Positions 1 to 13,941 are shown, numbered from the stretch's first letter. The stretch is DNA of 64,000 nucleotides from Oryzisolibacter propanilivorax (GCF_900103645.1 NZ_FNHP01000003.1:372001-436000), one strand, 5' to 3'. Notes: generated from the sequence alone by a model not told the origin. Numbers and translations: made by a program.

Positions 1-4745
<4,745 letters not shown>

Positions 4746-4819
4746 GGCGCTTTCCTTGCCAAACAATACTTGTGGGAAGCGCAGAGTAATGCATGACTTG
4801 ATGCCGTTCAAGCATATTA

Positions 4820-4839
4820 ATTGGGGTCAGATTCCAATT
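4820..4839. repeat. Left 20-bp inverted repeat of the RAYT element
   Basis: ATTGGGGTCAGATTCCAATT. It is identical to the reverse complement of the copy at 5689-5708, and its own ends pair (AATTGG with CCAATT) to give a small hairpin. Confidence 0.9.
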
Positions 4840-4928
4840 AAATCTGCAGGCTGCCTATAGGGGCTTTATCGGGGACACATCAAATAAGGAGCAATAGACC
4901 CATACAGGATGAGGACTAGGTCCCGATT

Positions 4929-5630
4929 TCACTGGTGATGCGACATGTCCACGGCGGGTCTGCCGGCCCGGCCCTGGCTGATCCGGCGTCGTGTTTTTTG
5001 TTGCAATGCAGCAATAAACTCCGGCTGGCCCAGCGCCCACCCGGCATGCACTGAGCGTCCCAGGTCCTGCCGGTCCTGCTGCGACAGGCCGGTGTGCACC
5101 AGCTCGGCATAGGCCGCCTCGCGCGCGAAGGGCGTATTGCCCAGCGCCCAGTACAGCGCGTGCGGGGTGACCAGCGGGTCGGCGCGCAGCCCCACCAGAT
5201 GCGCGTGGCTGGACCAGGGATGGTCAGCCGGCCGCACCACCAGCCCGGCGCGCACCGGGTTCAGGTCGATGTAGGCCATGCAGGCCAGCAGGTAGCGCTC
5301 GGTCTGCACGATGGTCGAGCGGTAGCGCCCTTCCCACAGCGTGCCGGTGCGGTGGTGGCGCCGGTTGAACTGCCGCACGTAACTGCGCCCTACGGCCTGC
5401 ATCATCAGTGGGATGCCCTCGGCGGTCTCGGGCGTGGCCAGCAGGTGCAGGTGGTTGCTCATCAGCACATAGGCATGCACGGCCACCTTGCATTGGCGCG
5501 CCTGTTCGGCCAGCAGCTGCAGCATGCATTCGCGGTCGGCCGTGTCCAGGAAGATGGCCTGCCGGTTATTGCCGCGCTGGATGATGTGGTGCGGGAAACC
5601 GGGGACGGTAAGACGCGGCAGACGGGCCAT
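4929..5630 (-). CDS. rayT: REP-associated tyrosine transposase (IS200-like, Y1_Tnp)
   Basis: A 233-residue single-domain Y1 transposase. The start at MARLPRLTVPG is preferred over an ATG five codons upstream because it matches the usual RAYT N-terminus. Visible features are the N-terminal HHIIQRGNNRQ motif, the HUH metal-binding pair H60-L-H62 in MSNHLHLL, TLWEGRYRS, and the conserved helix with Tyr120 in YIDLNPVRAGLV that should carry the nucleophilic tyrosine. RAYTs are thought to mobilise REP hairpins in trans rather than behave as self-amplifying insertion sequences. The reading frame is intact and all catalytic residues are present, so the enzyme may be active. No second copy is in the window. 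Confidence 0.9.
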   Translation of the reverse strand: MARLPRLTVPGFPHHIIQRGNNRQAIFLDTADRECMLQLLAEQARQCKVAVHAYVLMSNHLHLLATPETAEGIPLMMQAVGRSYVRQFNRRHHRTGTLWEGRYRSTIVQTERYLLACMAYIDLNPVRAGLVVRPADHPWSSHAHLVGLRADPLVTPHALYWALGNTPFAREAAYAELVHTGLSQQDRQDLGRSVHAGWALGQPEFIAALQQKTRRRISQGRAGRPAVDMSHHQ

Positions 5631-5688
5631 GGCAGGGCTCCCCAACAGTGCTGGAAAGCCGCCATGGTAGGCAGAAAATTGGAATCGA

Positions 5689-5708
5689 AATTGGAATCTG
5701 ACCCCAAT
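5689..5708. repeat. Right 20-bp inverted repeat of the RAYT element
   Basis: AATTGGAATCTGACCCCAAT, the exact reverse complement of 4820-4839. A partial extra copy of its first ten bases (AATTGGAATC) precedes it at 5677-5686, giving a short direct duplication between the repeat and the transposase start. Confidence 0.9.
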
Positions 5709-5727
5709 AAAAGGTCAGTTTCCCATG

Positions 5728-6735
5728 TCAGTCAGCTGCAGTCAGGCCGTCTGTTTTAACCACGCCGAAGCGCGCCCCCAGCACCTGGCGCAGCCCGAAC
5801 TCGTCGAGGATCGCCGCCAGCCGCTCGGCGGCGCTGCGCTTCTTCTGCCCGGTCCAGCGCGCCAGGATCAGTTCGTTCTTCAGGCTGTGCTCCCAGCCGA
5901 CCAGTTCGGTCACGGTGACTTGGTAGCCGCTGGCCTCCAGATGCAGGCAGCGCAGCACGTTGGTCAGCTGGCTGCCCAGCTCGCGCGTGTGGATGGGGTG
6001 GCGCCACAGCTCGGCCAGCGGGGTGCGCGACAGCTGCAGCGCCTTGGTCTGGCGCAGGCAGGCCGCGACCTCGGCCTGGCAGCACGGCACCAGCACCATG
6101 GCCCGGGCGCGCTTGTGCAGGCCGAAGGCGATGGCGTCGTCGGTGGCGGTGTCGCAGGCGTGCAGCGCGGTGACGATGTCGAAGCGCTCGGGCAGGCCCG
6201 CCTCGACACTGGCGGCATCGGCGGCGGCCAAGTTCAGGAACTGCATGCGCCCAAAGCCCAGTTGATTGGCCAGCGCGCGCGAGCGCTCGACCAGGTCGGC
6301 ACGCCACTCGATGCCATAGATCTCACCACGCCCCAGCGTCTTGAAAAACAGGTCGTACAGGATGAAGCCCAGGTAGGATTTGCCCGCGCCGTGGTCGGCC
6401 AACAGCGGCGCGTGGCCGTCCTGCGCGGCGCCCTGCAGCAGCGGCTCGATGAACTGGTACAGGTGGTAAACCTGCTTGAGCTTGCGGCGCGAGTCCTGGT
6501 TCAGCCGGCCCTCGCGCGTGAGGATGTGCAGCTCTTTCAGCAGCTCGACGGACTGGCCCGGGCGCAGTTCGGCCAGCACGGCGGCATCGGCTGACGCGCT
6601 GGCGCTGCCTGCGGCGGCGCGGCGCGGCGCGGCGCGGCCCTGCCGGCGGTCCGGGGTCGGGGTGCCTGCGGCATCCGGACGGGTGCCGTGTTGCGGCGCC
6701 GGGGCGGCGGAACCGGGTCGGGCGGCGCGGCTCAT
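5728..6735 (-). CDS. SAM-dependent methyltransferase (Methyltransf_32-like)
   Basis: A 335-residue protein. The first 50 residues are low-complexity Ala/Pro/Arg. They are followed by a helical segment (KQVYHLYQFIEPLL) and a class I SAM-binding core. Motif I reads LLADHGAGKSYLGF (residues 111-124), the acidic loop is GIEWR, and the region HACDTATDDAI plus VPCCQAE resembles the Methyltransf_32/TRM13-like family, which includes RNA-modifying enzymes. The substrate cannot be read from the sequence. The ATG overlaps the stop of the upstream DUF1415 gene (ATGA), so the two are translationally coupled. The gene ends about 20 bp from the right repeat of the RAYT element, which may have trimmed or replaced its original downstream DNA. 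Confidence 0.8.
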   Translation of the reverse strand: MSRAARPGSAAPAPQHGTRPDAAGTPTPDRRQGRAAPRRAAAGSASASADAAVLAELRPGQSVELLKELHILTREGRLNQDSRRKLKQVYHLYQFIEPLLQGAAQDGHAPLLADHGAGKSYLGFILYDLFFKTLGRGEIYGIEWRADLVERSRALANQLGFGRMQFLNLAAADAASVEAGLPERFDIVTALHACDTATDDAIAFGLHKRARAMVLVPCCQAEVAACLRQTKALQLSRTPLAELWRHPIHTRELGSQLTNVLRCLHLEASGYQVTVTELVGWEHSLKNELILARWTGQKKRSAAERLAAILDEFGLRQVLGARFGVVKTDGLTAAD

Positions 6736-7475
6736 GGCTGCCGGCCCTGTGGCGGGACGGATGCATCGCCCTCGGCCCTGCCGCCCAGGGCGGCCACGCC
6801 TTTGGCGCCAGGTTCGGCATCGGCACCCTGCGCGCATCCAGCGTCCTGCCCGGTCGGCGCATCCGCAGGGGGATGGAACGGGCAGCGCGCGCCCACATCC
6901 AGCGCCTTCCAGCCCTCGGGTCCCAGCTGCTCCAGCACTTCGATGTTGCGCTCGAAGATCTCTTCCGCCTCGGGGAACGCCTCGACCGCGCGGTCGATGC
7001 TGTCCTCGCGCAGCAGGTGCAGCGTGGGGTACGGCGCACGGTTGGTGCAGTTGCCCACGTCCTCCACGTCGGTGCCGGCGAACTGGAACCGGGGATGGAA
7101 GGACGCGACCTGCAGGATGCCGGCCAGGTCCATGGCCTCGACCAGCTCGTCGGCCAACTCCAGGAAGTCGTTGAAGTCCAGGAAGTCGGGAAAGCACCGC
7201 GGCGCCATCAACAGCGTGGTGTCGCGCCGCTCGGACGACGCTTCGGCCAGCGCCTCCAGCTCGCGGCGCAGGTCCTCCAGCAGGCCGCGCGCATCGTCGG
7301 CGTGGCTGACGGCGTAGTGGATCTGCCCCTTGGTGTGCACGCCCTTGGCGAACGGGCACAGGTTCAGGTCGATCACGGCGCGCTCCAGCCAGCGCACCAT
7401 GTCCTGCACGACGAGGGCGTCGTCATCAGGACGGTTGCTGCCGGATGCGGCGTCTGCGGGCATGGTGTGGGGCAT
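6732..7475 (-). CDS. DUF1415 family protein
   Basis: A 247-residue protein of the DUF1415 family, function unknown. The recognisable core is DLNLCPFAKGV followed by alternating helices and strands ending in CPFHPP. The two CPF motifs are typical of the family. The start at MPHTMPADAASG is chosen because the upstream in-frame extension is low complexity and lies in the ffh downstream region; an alternative ATG lies four codons further in. The last 40 residues are Ala/Gly-rich and probably disordered. It forms a two-gene unit with the methyltransferase through an ATGA overlap, so a shared role is plausible but unproven. Confidence 0.8.
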   Translation of the reverse strand: MPHTMPADAASGSNRPDDDALVVQDMVRWLERAVIDLNLCPFAKGVHTKGQIHYAVSHADDARGLLEDLRRELEALAEASSERRDTTLLMAPRCFPDFLDFNDFLELADELVEAMDLAGILQVASFHPRFQFAGTDVEDVGNCTNRAPYPTLHLLREDSIDRAVEAFPEAEEIFERNIEVLEQLGPEGWKALDVGARCPFHPPADAPTGQDAGCAQGADAEPGAKGVAALGGRAEGDASVPPQGRQP

Positions 7476-7662
7476 GGCTCTGGAGGGTGCGGGCGAAGGG
7501 CGCGATTGTAGGAAACGGCGGTTGCCCCCATGCAGCCGCTGCCACCTGTGCGGGACAGCCTGCCCGGTGCACCGCAGCGTCTGCCAGCAACCGAACGCAG
7601 GCCTGTCCACGCCGCATGCGATGGCGCATGGCTGGTCTGCCGCCCGGCCTGCAGATTTCAAA

Positions 7663-7718
7663 CGAAAACAGCCTTCAGCCTATATGGAGCAATGGCGGTC
7701 AGCTATCGAAAAAGAAGC
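7663..7718 (-). repeat. Dispersed ATAGCTG repeat, copy a
   Basis: Minus-strand reading contains TTTTTCGATAGCTG, then a GC-richer middle and GGCTGAAGGCTGTTTTCG. It aligns with the other seven copies in the window. It begins a few bases past the ffh stop codon. Confidence 0.65.
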
Positions 7719-7722
7719 GCCA

Positions 7723-9105
7723 TCAGAACGGCAGGCCGGGCATGCCCTTCATGCCCTTGAGGCCCTTCATGCCGCCCATCTTCTTCATCATCTTCATCAG
7801 GCCGCCGCCCTTCATCTTCTTCATCATCTCCTGCATCTGCTCGAACTCCTTGAGCAGCCGGTTCACTTCCTGCACCTGCACGCCGGCACCGGCAGCGATG
7901 CGTTTCTTGCGCGTGGCCTTGATGAGCTCGGGCTTCCTGCGTTCCAGCGCGGTCATGCTGCAGATGATCCCTTCCTTCCTGCGCACGTCGCGCTCGGCGC
8001 GGTCCAGGTCCACCTGACCGGCCTTGGCGGAGAGCTCGCTCGGCAGCTTGTCCATAAAGCTGGACAGCCCGCCCATCTGCTTCATCTGCTGCAGCTGCCC
8101 CAGGAAGTCGTTCAAATCGAACCCATCGCCGCTCTTGACCTTGGCAGCGAGCTTTTGCGCCGCCTCCATGTCCACCCCGGCGCTGACCTGCTCGACCAGC
8201 GCCACGATGTCGCCCATGCCCAGGATGCGCCCGGCGTGGCGCTCGGCGTCGAACACCTCCAGCCCGTCGATCTTCTCGGACACGCCGGCGAACTTGATCG
8301 GCGCGCCGGTGATCTGTCGCACCGACAGCGCCGCGCCACCGCGCGAGTCGCCGTCCAGCTTGGTCAGCACGATGCCGGTGAGCGGCAGCGCCTCCTTGAA
8401 GGCGCGTGCGGTGTTGACCGCGTCCTGGCCCTGCATGGCATCGACGACGAACAGGGTCTCCACGGGCTTGATGGCGGCATGCAGGTCGCGGATCTCCTGC
8501 ATCAGCACCTCGTCGACGGCCAGGCGGCCGGCGGTGTCGACCAGCAGCACGTCGAAATAGTGGCGCCGGGCGTGATCCAGCGCCGCCAGGGCGATGTCGC
8601 GGGGCTTCTGGTCGGGCGTGCTGGGGAACCACTCGGCGCCGGCCTGCTTCGTCACCGTCTTGAGCTGCTCGATGGCCGCCGGACGGTACACGTCACCGGA
8701 GACCGTGAGCACCTTCTTCTTGCGCTTTTCGATCAGGTGCTTGGCGAGTTTCGCCGTGGTGGTGGTCTTGCCCGCGCCCTGCAGGCCGGCCATCAGGATC
8801 ACGGCCGGCGGCTGCGCGGCCAGGTTGATGTCGGCCACGCCCTCGCCCATGGTGGCGGCGAGCTCCTTGTTGACGATGCCCACCAGGGTCTGGCCGGGCT
8901 TCAGGCTGCCCATGACCTCCTGGCCAAGCGCCTTGTCCTTGACGCGGGCGACGAAGTCGCGCACCACCGGCAGAGCCACGTCGGCCTCGAGCAGCGCCAT
9001 GCGCACTTCGCGCAGCATGTCCTGCACGTTGGCTTCGGTGATGCGGGCCTGGCCGCGCATTTCCTTGACGAGACGGGTGAGTTTTTCGGTGAGGGCGGAG
9101 GCCAT
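7723..9105 (-). CDS. ffh: Signal recognition particle GTPase
   Basis: The 460-residue SRP54/Ffh protein, which binds signal sequences and 4.5S RNA and docks with FtsY to deliver nascent membrane proteins. It has the N-domain four-helix bundle, G-domain motifs GLQGAGKTTTTAKLA (P-loop), DTAGR, TKLDGDSRGG and GMGDI, then the methionine-rich M domain ending in repeated MKKM/GGMKGLKGMKGMPG. The start at MASALTEKLTRLV is the family start; the open frame upstream is unrelated low complexity. It is divergent from the ypjD-like gene, with 80 bp between start codons for both promoters. Confidence 0.97.
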   Translation of the reverse strand: MASALTEKLTRLVKEMRGQARITEANVQDMLREVRMALLEADVALPVVRDFVARVKDKALGQEVMGSLKPGQTLVGIVNKELAATMGEGVADINLAAQPPAVILMAGLQGAGKTTTTAKLAKHLIEKRKKKVLTVSGDVYRPAAIEQLKTVTKQAGAEWFPSTPDQKPRDIALAALDHARRHYFDVLLVDTAGRLAVDEVLMQEIRDLHAAIKPVETLFVVDAMQGQDAVNTARAFKEALPLTGIVLTKLDGDSRGGAALSVRQITGAPIKFAGVSEKIDGLEVFDAERHAGRILGMGDIVALVEQVSAGVDMEAAQKLAAKVKSGDGFDLNDFLGQLQQMKQMGGLSSFMDKLPSELSAKAGQVDLDRAERDVRRKEGIICSMTALERRKPELIKATRKKRIAAGAGVQVQEVNRLLKEFEQMQEMMKKMKGGGLMKMMKKMGGMKGLKGMKGMPGLPF

Positions 9106-9185
9106 GGCTGCGTGCTCCAGATGCGTCGTGTGGCGCGCGGCGCGCGCCTCGGGCCGCCCCTTGCGGACGGCTAAACTGCGAACCC

Positions 9186-9983
9186 ATGAGTTTACCCGGC
9201 GCCCCCCTGGCCGGCTGGCTACTGGCCGCCGCTGCCGCACTGGCCTATGCCTTGGGCGCGGCCGCGGCCGCGCGCCCCGGCGCCCGGCGGCACCTGTGGG
9301 CCATGGCCCCGGCCTGGGTGCTGCACGCCGCCGCGCTGGCGTGGGGGCTGGTCGGCCATGCGCCGCACTTCGGCTTCGCGCCGGCGCTGTCAATGACCGC
9401 CTGGCTGGTGCTCACGGCCTACGCGGTCGAGCACCAGCTGTTTCCCCAGATGCGCGCGCGCGCTGTGCTGGGCGCGCTGGGCGCGCTGGCGGTGCTGCTG
9501 GCGGCGGTGTTTCCCGGCCGAGCGCTGCATGTGTCGGCCTCGCCCTGGCTGGCGCTGCACCTGACGCTGGGCATCGCCTGCTACGGCCTGTTTGCCGCGG
9601 CCGTCATCCACGCCTGGCTGATGGGTCGCGCCGAGCGCCAGATCCGCTTGGCGGCGGACCTGTCCACCACGCTGCCGCTGCTCACGCTGGAGCGCCTGAC
9701 TTTCCGCTTCGTCGGCGCCGGCTTCCTGCTGCTGTCGGCGACGCTGGTGGCGGGCTGGCTGTTCGGCGAGGTGCTGTACGGCCGCGCCTGGCGCTGGGAC
9801 CACAAGGCGGTGTTCTCGCTGCTGGCCTGGATCACCTTCGCCGTGCTGCTGCTGGGGCGTGCGCGCTTCGGCTGGCGCGGACGGAGGGCGGTGCGGGTGC
9901 TGTATGCCGGCGCGGTGCTGCTGCTGCTGGCCTATGCCGGCTCGCGCTTCGTCATGGAAGTGGTGCTGGAGCGCCTGGGTTGA
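9186..9983 (+). CDS. CcsA/YpjD-like cytochrome c assembly membrane protein
   Basis: A 265-residue inner-membrane protein with about eight hydrophobic helices. The WDHK motif in WRWDHKAVFSLLAW belongs to the tryptophan-rich haem-handling region of the CcsA/CcmC/YpjD superfamily. The member next to ffh is usually the YpjD type, whose role is unsettled and which is probably not the dedicated cytochrome c maturation factor. It is the first gene of a run that continues through the small zinc-ribbon protein and pilS with 4-6 bp gaps. Confidence 0.85.
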   Translation: MSLPGAPLAGWLLAAAAALAYALGAAAAARPGARRHLWAMAPAWVLHAAALAWGLVGHAPHFGFAPALSMTAWLVLTAYAVEHQLFPQMRARAVLGALGALAVLLAAVFPGRALHVSASPWLALHLTLGIACYGLFAAAVIHAWLMGRAERQIRLAADLSTTLPLLTLERLTFRFVGAGFLLLSATLVAGWLFGEVLYGRAWRWDHKAVFSLLAWITFAVLLLGRARFGWRGRRAVRVLYAGAVLLLLAYAGSRFVMEVVLERLG

Positions 9984-9987
9984 TGCA

Positions 9988-10203
9988 ATGAAGTACCTGG
10001 TGCTGCTGGCGGTGCTGGCCGTCGTCTATGCCATCTGGCGCAGCCAGCGACCGCTGCCGCCACGCCCGCCGGCGCCGCCGCACATCCAGCCGCCAGAACC
10101 CATGGTGCGCTGCGCGCACTGCGGCGTGCACCTGCCGCAGTCGCAGGCGCTGCAGCACGATGGGCGCAGCTACTGCTGCGAGGCGCACCGGCGCGCGGGC
10201 TGA
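9988..10203 (+). CDS. PP0621-like small membrane-anchored zinc-ribbon protein
   Basis: A 71-residue protein. An N-terminal hydrophobic anchor (residues 3-17) is followed by a proline-rich spacer and a short metal-binding module (C42-x2-C45 and C63-C64 with H67). It is 4 bp downstream of the YpjD-like gene and 6 bp before pilS. PP0621-family proteins hold this position next to pilS in related betaproteobacteria; their function is unknown. The start MKYLVLLAVL is preferred over an upstream ATG that would overlap the previous gene and add a Cys/Trp-rich out-of-character tail. Confidence 0.75.
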   Translation: MKYLVLLAVLAVVYAIWRSQRPLPPRPPAPPHIQPPEPMVRCAHCGVHLPQSQALQHDGRSYCCEAHRRAG

Positions 10204-10209
10204 GGCGCC

Positions 10210-11916
10210 ATGCCGCGCGCGGCTCCGCTTTCCTCCGGCCGTCCGGTCGCCCCTGCCTTCCTGCGCCTGTGGCAGGGTTTTCTGACGGCCCGCGTGCTGG
10301 TCGCCCTGGCGCTGCTAGCGCTGCTGCTGCTGGGCGCGGCCATGGGGCAGGCCGGTCATGCGCTGCTGCCCTCCTGCGCGCTGGCCTATGTGGTGGCCAC
10401 CGTGCTGCTGCGCGTGCTGGCCGGGCGCGCACCGCCGGCGCCGCAGCCTGGCCTGCACTGGCTGCCCTCCATCGGCGTGGATGTGCTGCTGATCGCCACG
10501 CTGCAGGCGCTGCAGCCGGCGGGGGCGATCAACTTCACGCCGCTCTTCGGCCTGCCGCTGCTGCTGGCCTCGGTGCTGGGCACGCTGACCCTGGCGCTGG
10601 GCACGGCGGCCGGAGTCACGCTGCTGCTGCTGGCGTGGACGGTGTGGCAGGGCGGCAGCGACAGCACCATGCAGTACCTGCAGGCAGCGCTGACCGGCAG
10701 CGGCTATTTCGTCGTCGCCTACCTCACGCATCAGCTGGCCGCGCGCCTGATCAGCGAGCAGAAGGTAGCGCAGCTGAGCCAGGTCGATGCACGCACCCAG
10801 CGCGCCATCAGCGCGCTGGTGATGCAGCACGTCGCCGATGGCGTGCTGGTGCTGGACGTGGCAGGCGTGGTGCGCCTGGCCAACCCGGCGGCACTGCTGC
10901 TGTTCGGCCCGCACGCCAGCCCGGGCGTGCCGTTCGCGCTGGCACCGGACGGGCCCTGGGCGGCACTGCTGACCATGGCGCGCGAGACCTTCGCGCTGCA
11001 GCTGCCGCAGACGGTAGACGTGAGCGTGGAGCAGCATGGCCAGCCGCCCATGGCGCTGCGCCTGCGCAGCTGGCCCACGCACACGCGGGCCGCGCGTGCC
11101 GAGGACGACGAGGAGGCCCTGTGCGTGGTATTCCTGCACGACCTGCGCGAGATGCAGGCCCGCCTGCGCACCGAGAAGCTGGCCGCCATGGGCCGCATGT
11201 CCGCCGCCGTAGCGCACGAGATCCGCAACCCGCTGGCGGCGATCTCCCAGGCCAGCCAGCTACTGGAAGAAGACCTGCATGACCCGGTGCACCTGCGCCT
11301 GAACCGCATGGTGCGCACCAACACCGAGCGCCTGGTGCGCATCACCGAGGATGTGCTGGACGTGGCGCGCGTGCACCAGTCCGATAACGCCCCGACGGCA
11401 CCGCGGATGGAACTGGACGCCACGGTGCGCCAGGTCTGGGCCGACTGGCAGGCACACGACCCGGCCACGCGCCAGGGTCTGCTGGCGCTTGAAGCCCCGG
11501 GCGCGTGGGCGGCCTTCGACCCCGAGCACCTGCGGCGCGTGCTGGTCAACCTGCTGGACAATGCCCAGCGCTACCGCGGCCCGCACGCCGATGCGCTGTG
11601 CCTGTCCACCCGCATCACGCCCAGCGGGCGCGCCGGAGTGCAGGTCTGGAGCGACGGCGCACCGCTGGACGCCAGCGTCGAGCGCCACCTGTTCGAGCCG
11701 TTCTTCTCGTCGGAGAGCCGCTCCAGCGGCCTGGGCCTGTACATCTGCCGCGAGCTGTGCCGGCGCTGGCGCGCCAGCATCCACTACCAGCGCGCCAGCC
11801 GGCAGCTGGCGCGCGGCGAGGTAGCCGGCAACGCCTTCACGGTGCTGTTCGCCCGGGACAGGGCCAGCGCCACGGACACGGCGCCGCCATCCGGGTTTGA
11901 CACAATCGGCGCATGA
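10210..11916 (+). CDS. pilS: Sensor histidine kinase, PilS-like
   Basis: A 568-residue sensor kinase. The N-terminal 200 residues hold about six membrane helices. A PAS-like segment follows (VADGVLVLDVAGVVRLANPAA), then the dimerisation/phosphoacceptor helix with His336 in AVAHEIRNPLAAI, and the ATPase lid motifs (LVNLLDNAQRY as N box, SSGLGLYICREL as G2). It ends 17 bp before the response-regulator gene. The layout matches PilS, which with PilR and sigma-54 controls type IV pilin transcription. No pilin gene is in the window, so the target assignment rests on family and neighbour order. Confidence 0.85.
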   Translation: MPRAAPLSSGRPVAPAFLRLWQGFLTARVLVALALLALLLLGAAMGQAGHALLPSCALAYVVATVLLRVLAGRAPPAPQPGLHWLPSIGVDVLLIATLQALQPAGAINFTPLFGLPLLLASVLGTLTLALGTAAGVTLLLLAWTVWQGGSDSTMQYLQAALTGSGYFVVAYLTHQLAARLISEQKVAQLSQVDARTQRAISALVMQHVADGVLVLDVAGVVRLANPAALLLFGPHASPGVPFALAPDGPWAALLTMARETFALQLPQTVDVSVEQHGQPPMALRLRSWPTHTRAARAEDDEEALCVVFLHDLREMQARLRTEKLAAMGRMSAAVAHEIRNPLAAISQASQLLEEDLHDPVHLRLNRMVRTNTERLVRITEDVLDVARVHQSDNAPTAPRMELDATVRQVWADWQAHDPATRQGLLALEAPGAWAAFDPEHLRRVLVNLLDNAQRYRGPHADALCLSTRITPSGRAGVQVWSDGAPLDASVERHLFEPFFSSESRSSGLGLYICRELCRRWRASIHYQRASRQLARGEVAGNAFTVLFARDRASATDTAPPSGFDTIGA

Positions 11917-11932
11917 GGACCGCCCCGCCCGC

Positions 11933-13363
11933 ATGACCGACAAAGCCGCATCCATCCTGGTCGTCGACGACGAACCCGACCTGCGCACGCTGTACGAGCT
12001 GACCCTGCTGCGCGAGGGCTACCGCGTGGAGACCGCCGCCAGCGTGGCCGAGGGCCGCGCCCAGCTGCAGGCCCGGCGCTTCGACGCAGTGATCACCGAC
12101 ATGCGCCTGCCCGACGGATTCGGCATGGAGCTGCTGCACGAGTTGCGCGAGCAGCAGCGGCGCGAGCGCTGCGTGGTCATGACCGCCTATGGATCGGCCG
12201 AGAACGCGGTCGAGGCGCTGCGCGCCGGCGCCTTCGACTACCTGACCAAGCCGGTGGACCTGAAGCAGTTCCGCGCGGTGGTGGCCTCGGCGGTGCAGGG
12301 CATCGGCGGCGCCGCGCCCGCGCCGCGCCGCCCCGCCGCCGTGGGCGAGCGGTCTGCAGCGCCGGAACAGGACCAGGCGCTGCAGCGGCTGGTGGGCGAA
12401 TCCGGCGTCATGCGCGCGCTCAAGCAGCGCATCGCCAAGGTGGCGGGCAGCATGGCGCCGGTGCTGATCCGGGGCGAATCGGGCACCGGCAAGGAGCTGG
12501 TGGCGCGTGCGCTGCACACGAGCAGCCAGCGCGCCGGCGGGCCGCTGGTGGCGGTGAACTGCGGCGCCATCCCCGAGAACCTGCTGGAGGCCGAGTTCTT
12601 CGGCGCGCGCAAGGGCTCCTATACCGGCGCCAGCCACGACCGCGAGGGCTATTTCCAGGCGGCGCGCGGCGGCACGCTGTTCCTGGACGAGATTGGCGAC
12701 CTGCCGCTCTCGATGCAATCCAAGCTGCTGCGCGCCATCCAGGAGCGCAGCGTGCGCTCGCTGGGCTCGACGCAGGAGGAGACGGTGGACGTGCGCATCG
12801 TCAGCGCCACGCACCGCGACCTGGCCGCCGACGTGCAGGCCGGGCGCTTCCGCCAGGACCTGTATTACCGGCTGAACGTGATCGAGCTGCTGATCCCCCC
12901 GCTGCGCGAGCGCCGCGACGATCTGCCGGCGCTCAGCGCCGCACTGCTCGCGCGCATCGCCCACGACAGCGGCCTGCCGGTGCCGGCACTGTCGGCGCAC
13001 GCCCTGGAGCAACTGGCGCGCCACCCCTTGAGCGGCAACGTACGCGAGCTGGAAAACCTGCTGCACCGCGCGGTGGCGCTGAACGATGGCGATGAACTGC
13101 AGCTGGACCAGGACACCGCCACCGGCGGGCTGGAACCTGCAGGCGCGCCTGACGCTGTGGCGGGCAAGGCGCCCCTGCCCAGCGACCTGCAGAGCTGGCT
13201 GGACCAGCGCGAGCGCGAAATTCTGACCCGTGCGCTGCACGACACCGGCTTCAACCGCACCGCCGCCGCCGCGCGTCTGGGCATCAGCCTGCGCCAGATC
13301 CGCTACCGCATCGCGCGCCTGGGCATCGCCGTGCCGAGCGACGGCGATATGCCCGAGGCATGA
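11933..13363 (+). CDS. pilR: Sigma-54-dependent response regulator, PilR-like
   Basis: A 476-residue NtrC-type activator. The receiver domain is residues 8-120, with the DDE acidic pair and phosphorylatable Asp56 in ITDMRLPDG. The AAA+ domain has Walker A GESGTGKE, the sigma-54 contact loop GSYTGA (Tyr in place of the usual Phe of GAFTGA, which is tolerated), Walker [13 protein letters not shown] and the R-finger region. The C-terminal Fis-type helix-turn-helix is [20 protein letters not shown]. The start at [14 protein letters not shown] is chosen over an earlier in-frame ATG that overlaps pilS. The stop overlaps the ampD start (ATGA). Confidence 0.88.
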   Translation: MTDKAASILVVDDEPDLRTLYELTLLREGYRVETAASVAEGRAQLQARRFDAVITDMRLPDGFGMELLHELREQQRRERCVVMTAYGSAENAVEALRAGAFDYLTKPVDLKQFRAVVASAVQGIGGAAPAPRRPAAVGERSAAPEQDQALQRLVGESGVMRALKQRIAKVAGSMAPVLIRGESGTGKELVARALHTSSQRAGGPLVAVNCGAIPENLLEAEFFGARKGSYTGASHDREGYFQAARGGTLFLDEIGDLPLSMQSKLLRAIQERSVRSLGSTQEETVDVRIVSATHRDLAADVQAGRFRQDLYYRLNVIELLIPPLRERRDDLPALSAALLARIAHDSGLPVPALSAHALEQLARHPLSGNVRELENLLHRAVALNDGDELQLDQDTATGGLEPAGAPDAVAGKAPLPSDLQSWLDQREREILTRALHDTGFNRTAAAARLGISLRQIRYRIARLGIAVPSDGDMPEA

Positions 13364-13941
13364 AGGCCGCTGCTCGCGCCGCCTGGAACGGGGGCTGGCT
13401 GCACGCGGCGCGCGCCCTGCTCTCGCCCAACCACGGCCCCCGGCCACCGGGAGCCGAGGTGGACCTGCTGGTGCTGCACTCCATCAGCCTGCCACCGGGC
13501 GAGTATGGCGGCGGCCAGGTACAGCAGCTGTTCACCAACCGGCTCGACTGGGACGCGCATCCCTATTTCCGCACGATCCGTGGCCTGCAGGTCTCCAGCC
13601 ACTTCTTCATCGAACGCACTGGACAGCTGTGGCAGTTCGTGGACGTGCAGCGGCGCGCCTGGCACGCCGGCCGGTCGCACTACCGCGGACGCGGCAGCTG
13701 CAACGACGATTCCATCGGCATCGAGCTCGAAGGCCTGGAGGGCCTGGCCTTCGAGGAGCCGCAGTATGCGGCGCTGCTGGAGCTGTGCACGGCGCTGCTG
13801 GCGCGCCACCCGGTGCGCTTCATCGCCGGGCACGAGCACATCGCCCCGGCGCGCAAGCATGACCCCGGCGCCGGCTTCAACTGGCCGCGCCTGACGCGGC
13901 CAATGGCAGGCCGCGGCGTGCTGTTTCCGCCGGGCATCTGA
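13360..13941 (+). CDS. ampD: 1,6-anhydro-N-acetylmuramyl-L-alanine amidase
   Basis: A 193-residue cytoplasmic zinc amidase of peptidoglycan recycling. It cleaves anhydroMurNAc from the stem peptide and so lowers the muropeptide signal that induces AmpC-type beta-lactamases. The amidase_2 fold is visible, with His40 in LVLHSISLPPGEYGG, the SSHFFIERTG strand, DSIGIELEG, and the second metal and catalytic residues in AGHEHIAPARKHDPG. The length matches the family. It overlaps pilR by 4 bp, an arrangement that suggests co-transcription rather than functional linkage. Confidence 0.95.
   Translation: MKAAARAAWNGGWLHAARALLSPNHGPRPPGAEVDLLVLHSISLPPGEYGGGQVQQLFTNRLDWDAHPYFRTIRGLQVSSHFFIERTGQLWQFVDVQRRAWHAGRSHYRGRGSCNDDSIGIELEGLEGLAFEEPQYAALLELCTALLARHPVRFIAGHEHIAPARKHDPGAGFNWPRLTRPMAGRGVLFPPGI

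Larger units (their letters stand above)
4820..5708 (-). mobile_element. RAYT element bounded by 20-bp inverted repeats
   Basis: An 889-bp unit consisting of one IS200-like transposase gene with a perfect 20-bp inverted repeat at its ends. The left copy ATTGGGGTCAGATTCCAATT is matched exactly by its reverse complement at the right. Each copy can fold on itself (AATTGG/CCAATT), like a REP hairpin. No target duplication is visible, as expected for single-strand HUH/Y1 transposition. It lies between the gltB promoter side and the end of a methyltransferase gene. The flanking DNA is more AT-rich than its surroundings. The 3' spacer (4840-4928) holds a second REP-like motif (TGTGTCCCCGATAAAG on the minus strand). 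Confidence 0.75.

Noticed and set aside
4855-5110. Small minus-strand frames at the 3' end of the RAYT gene
   Set aside because: They overlap the transposase end or the element spacer, have no recognisable features and no ribosome-binding site.
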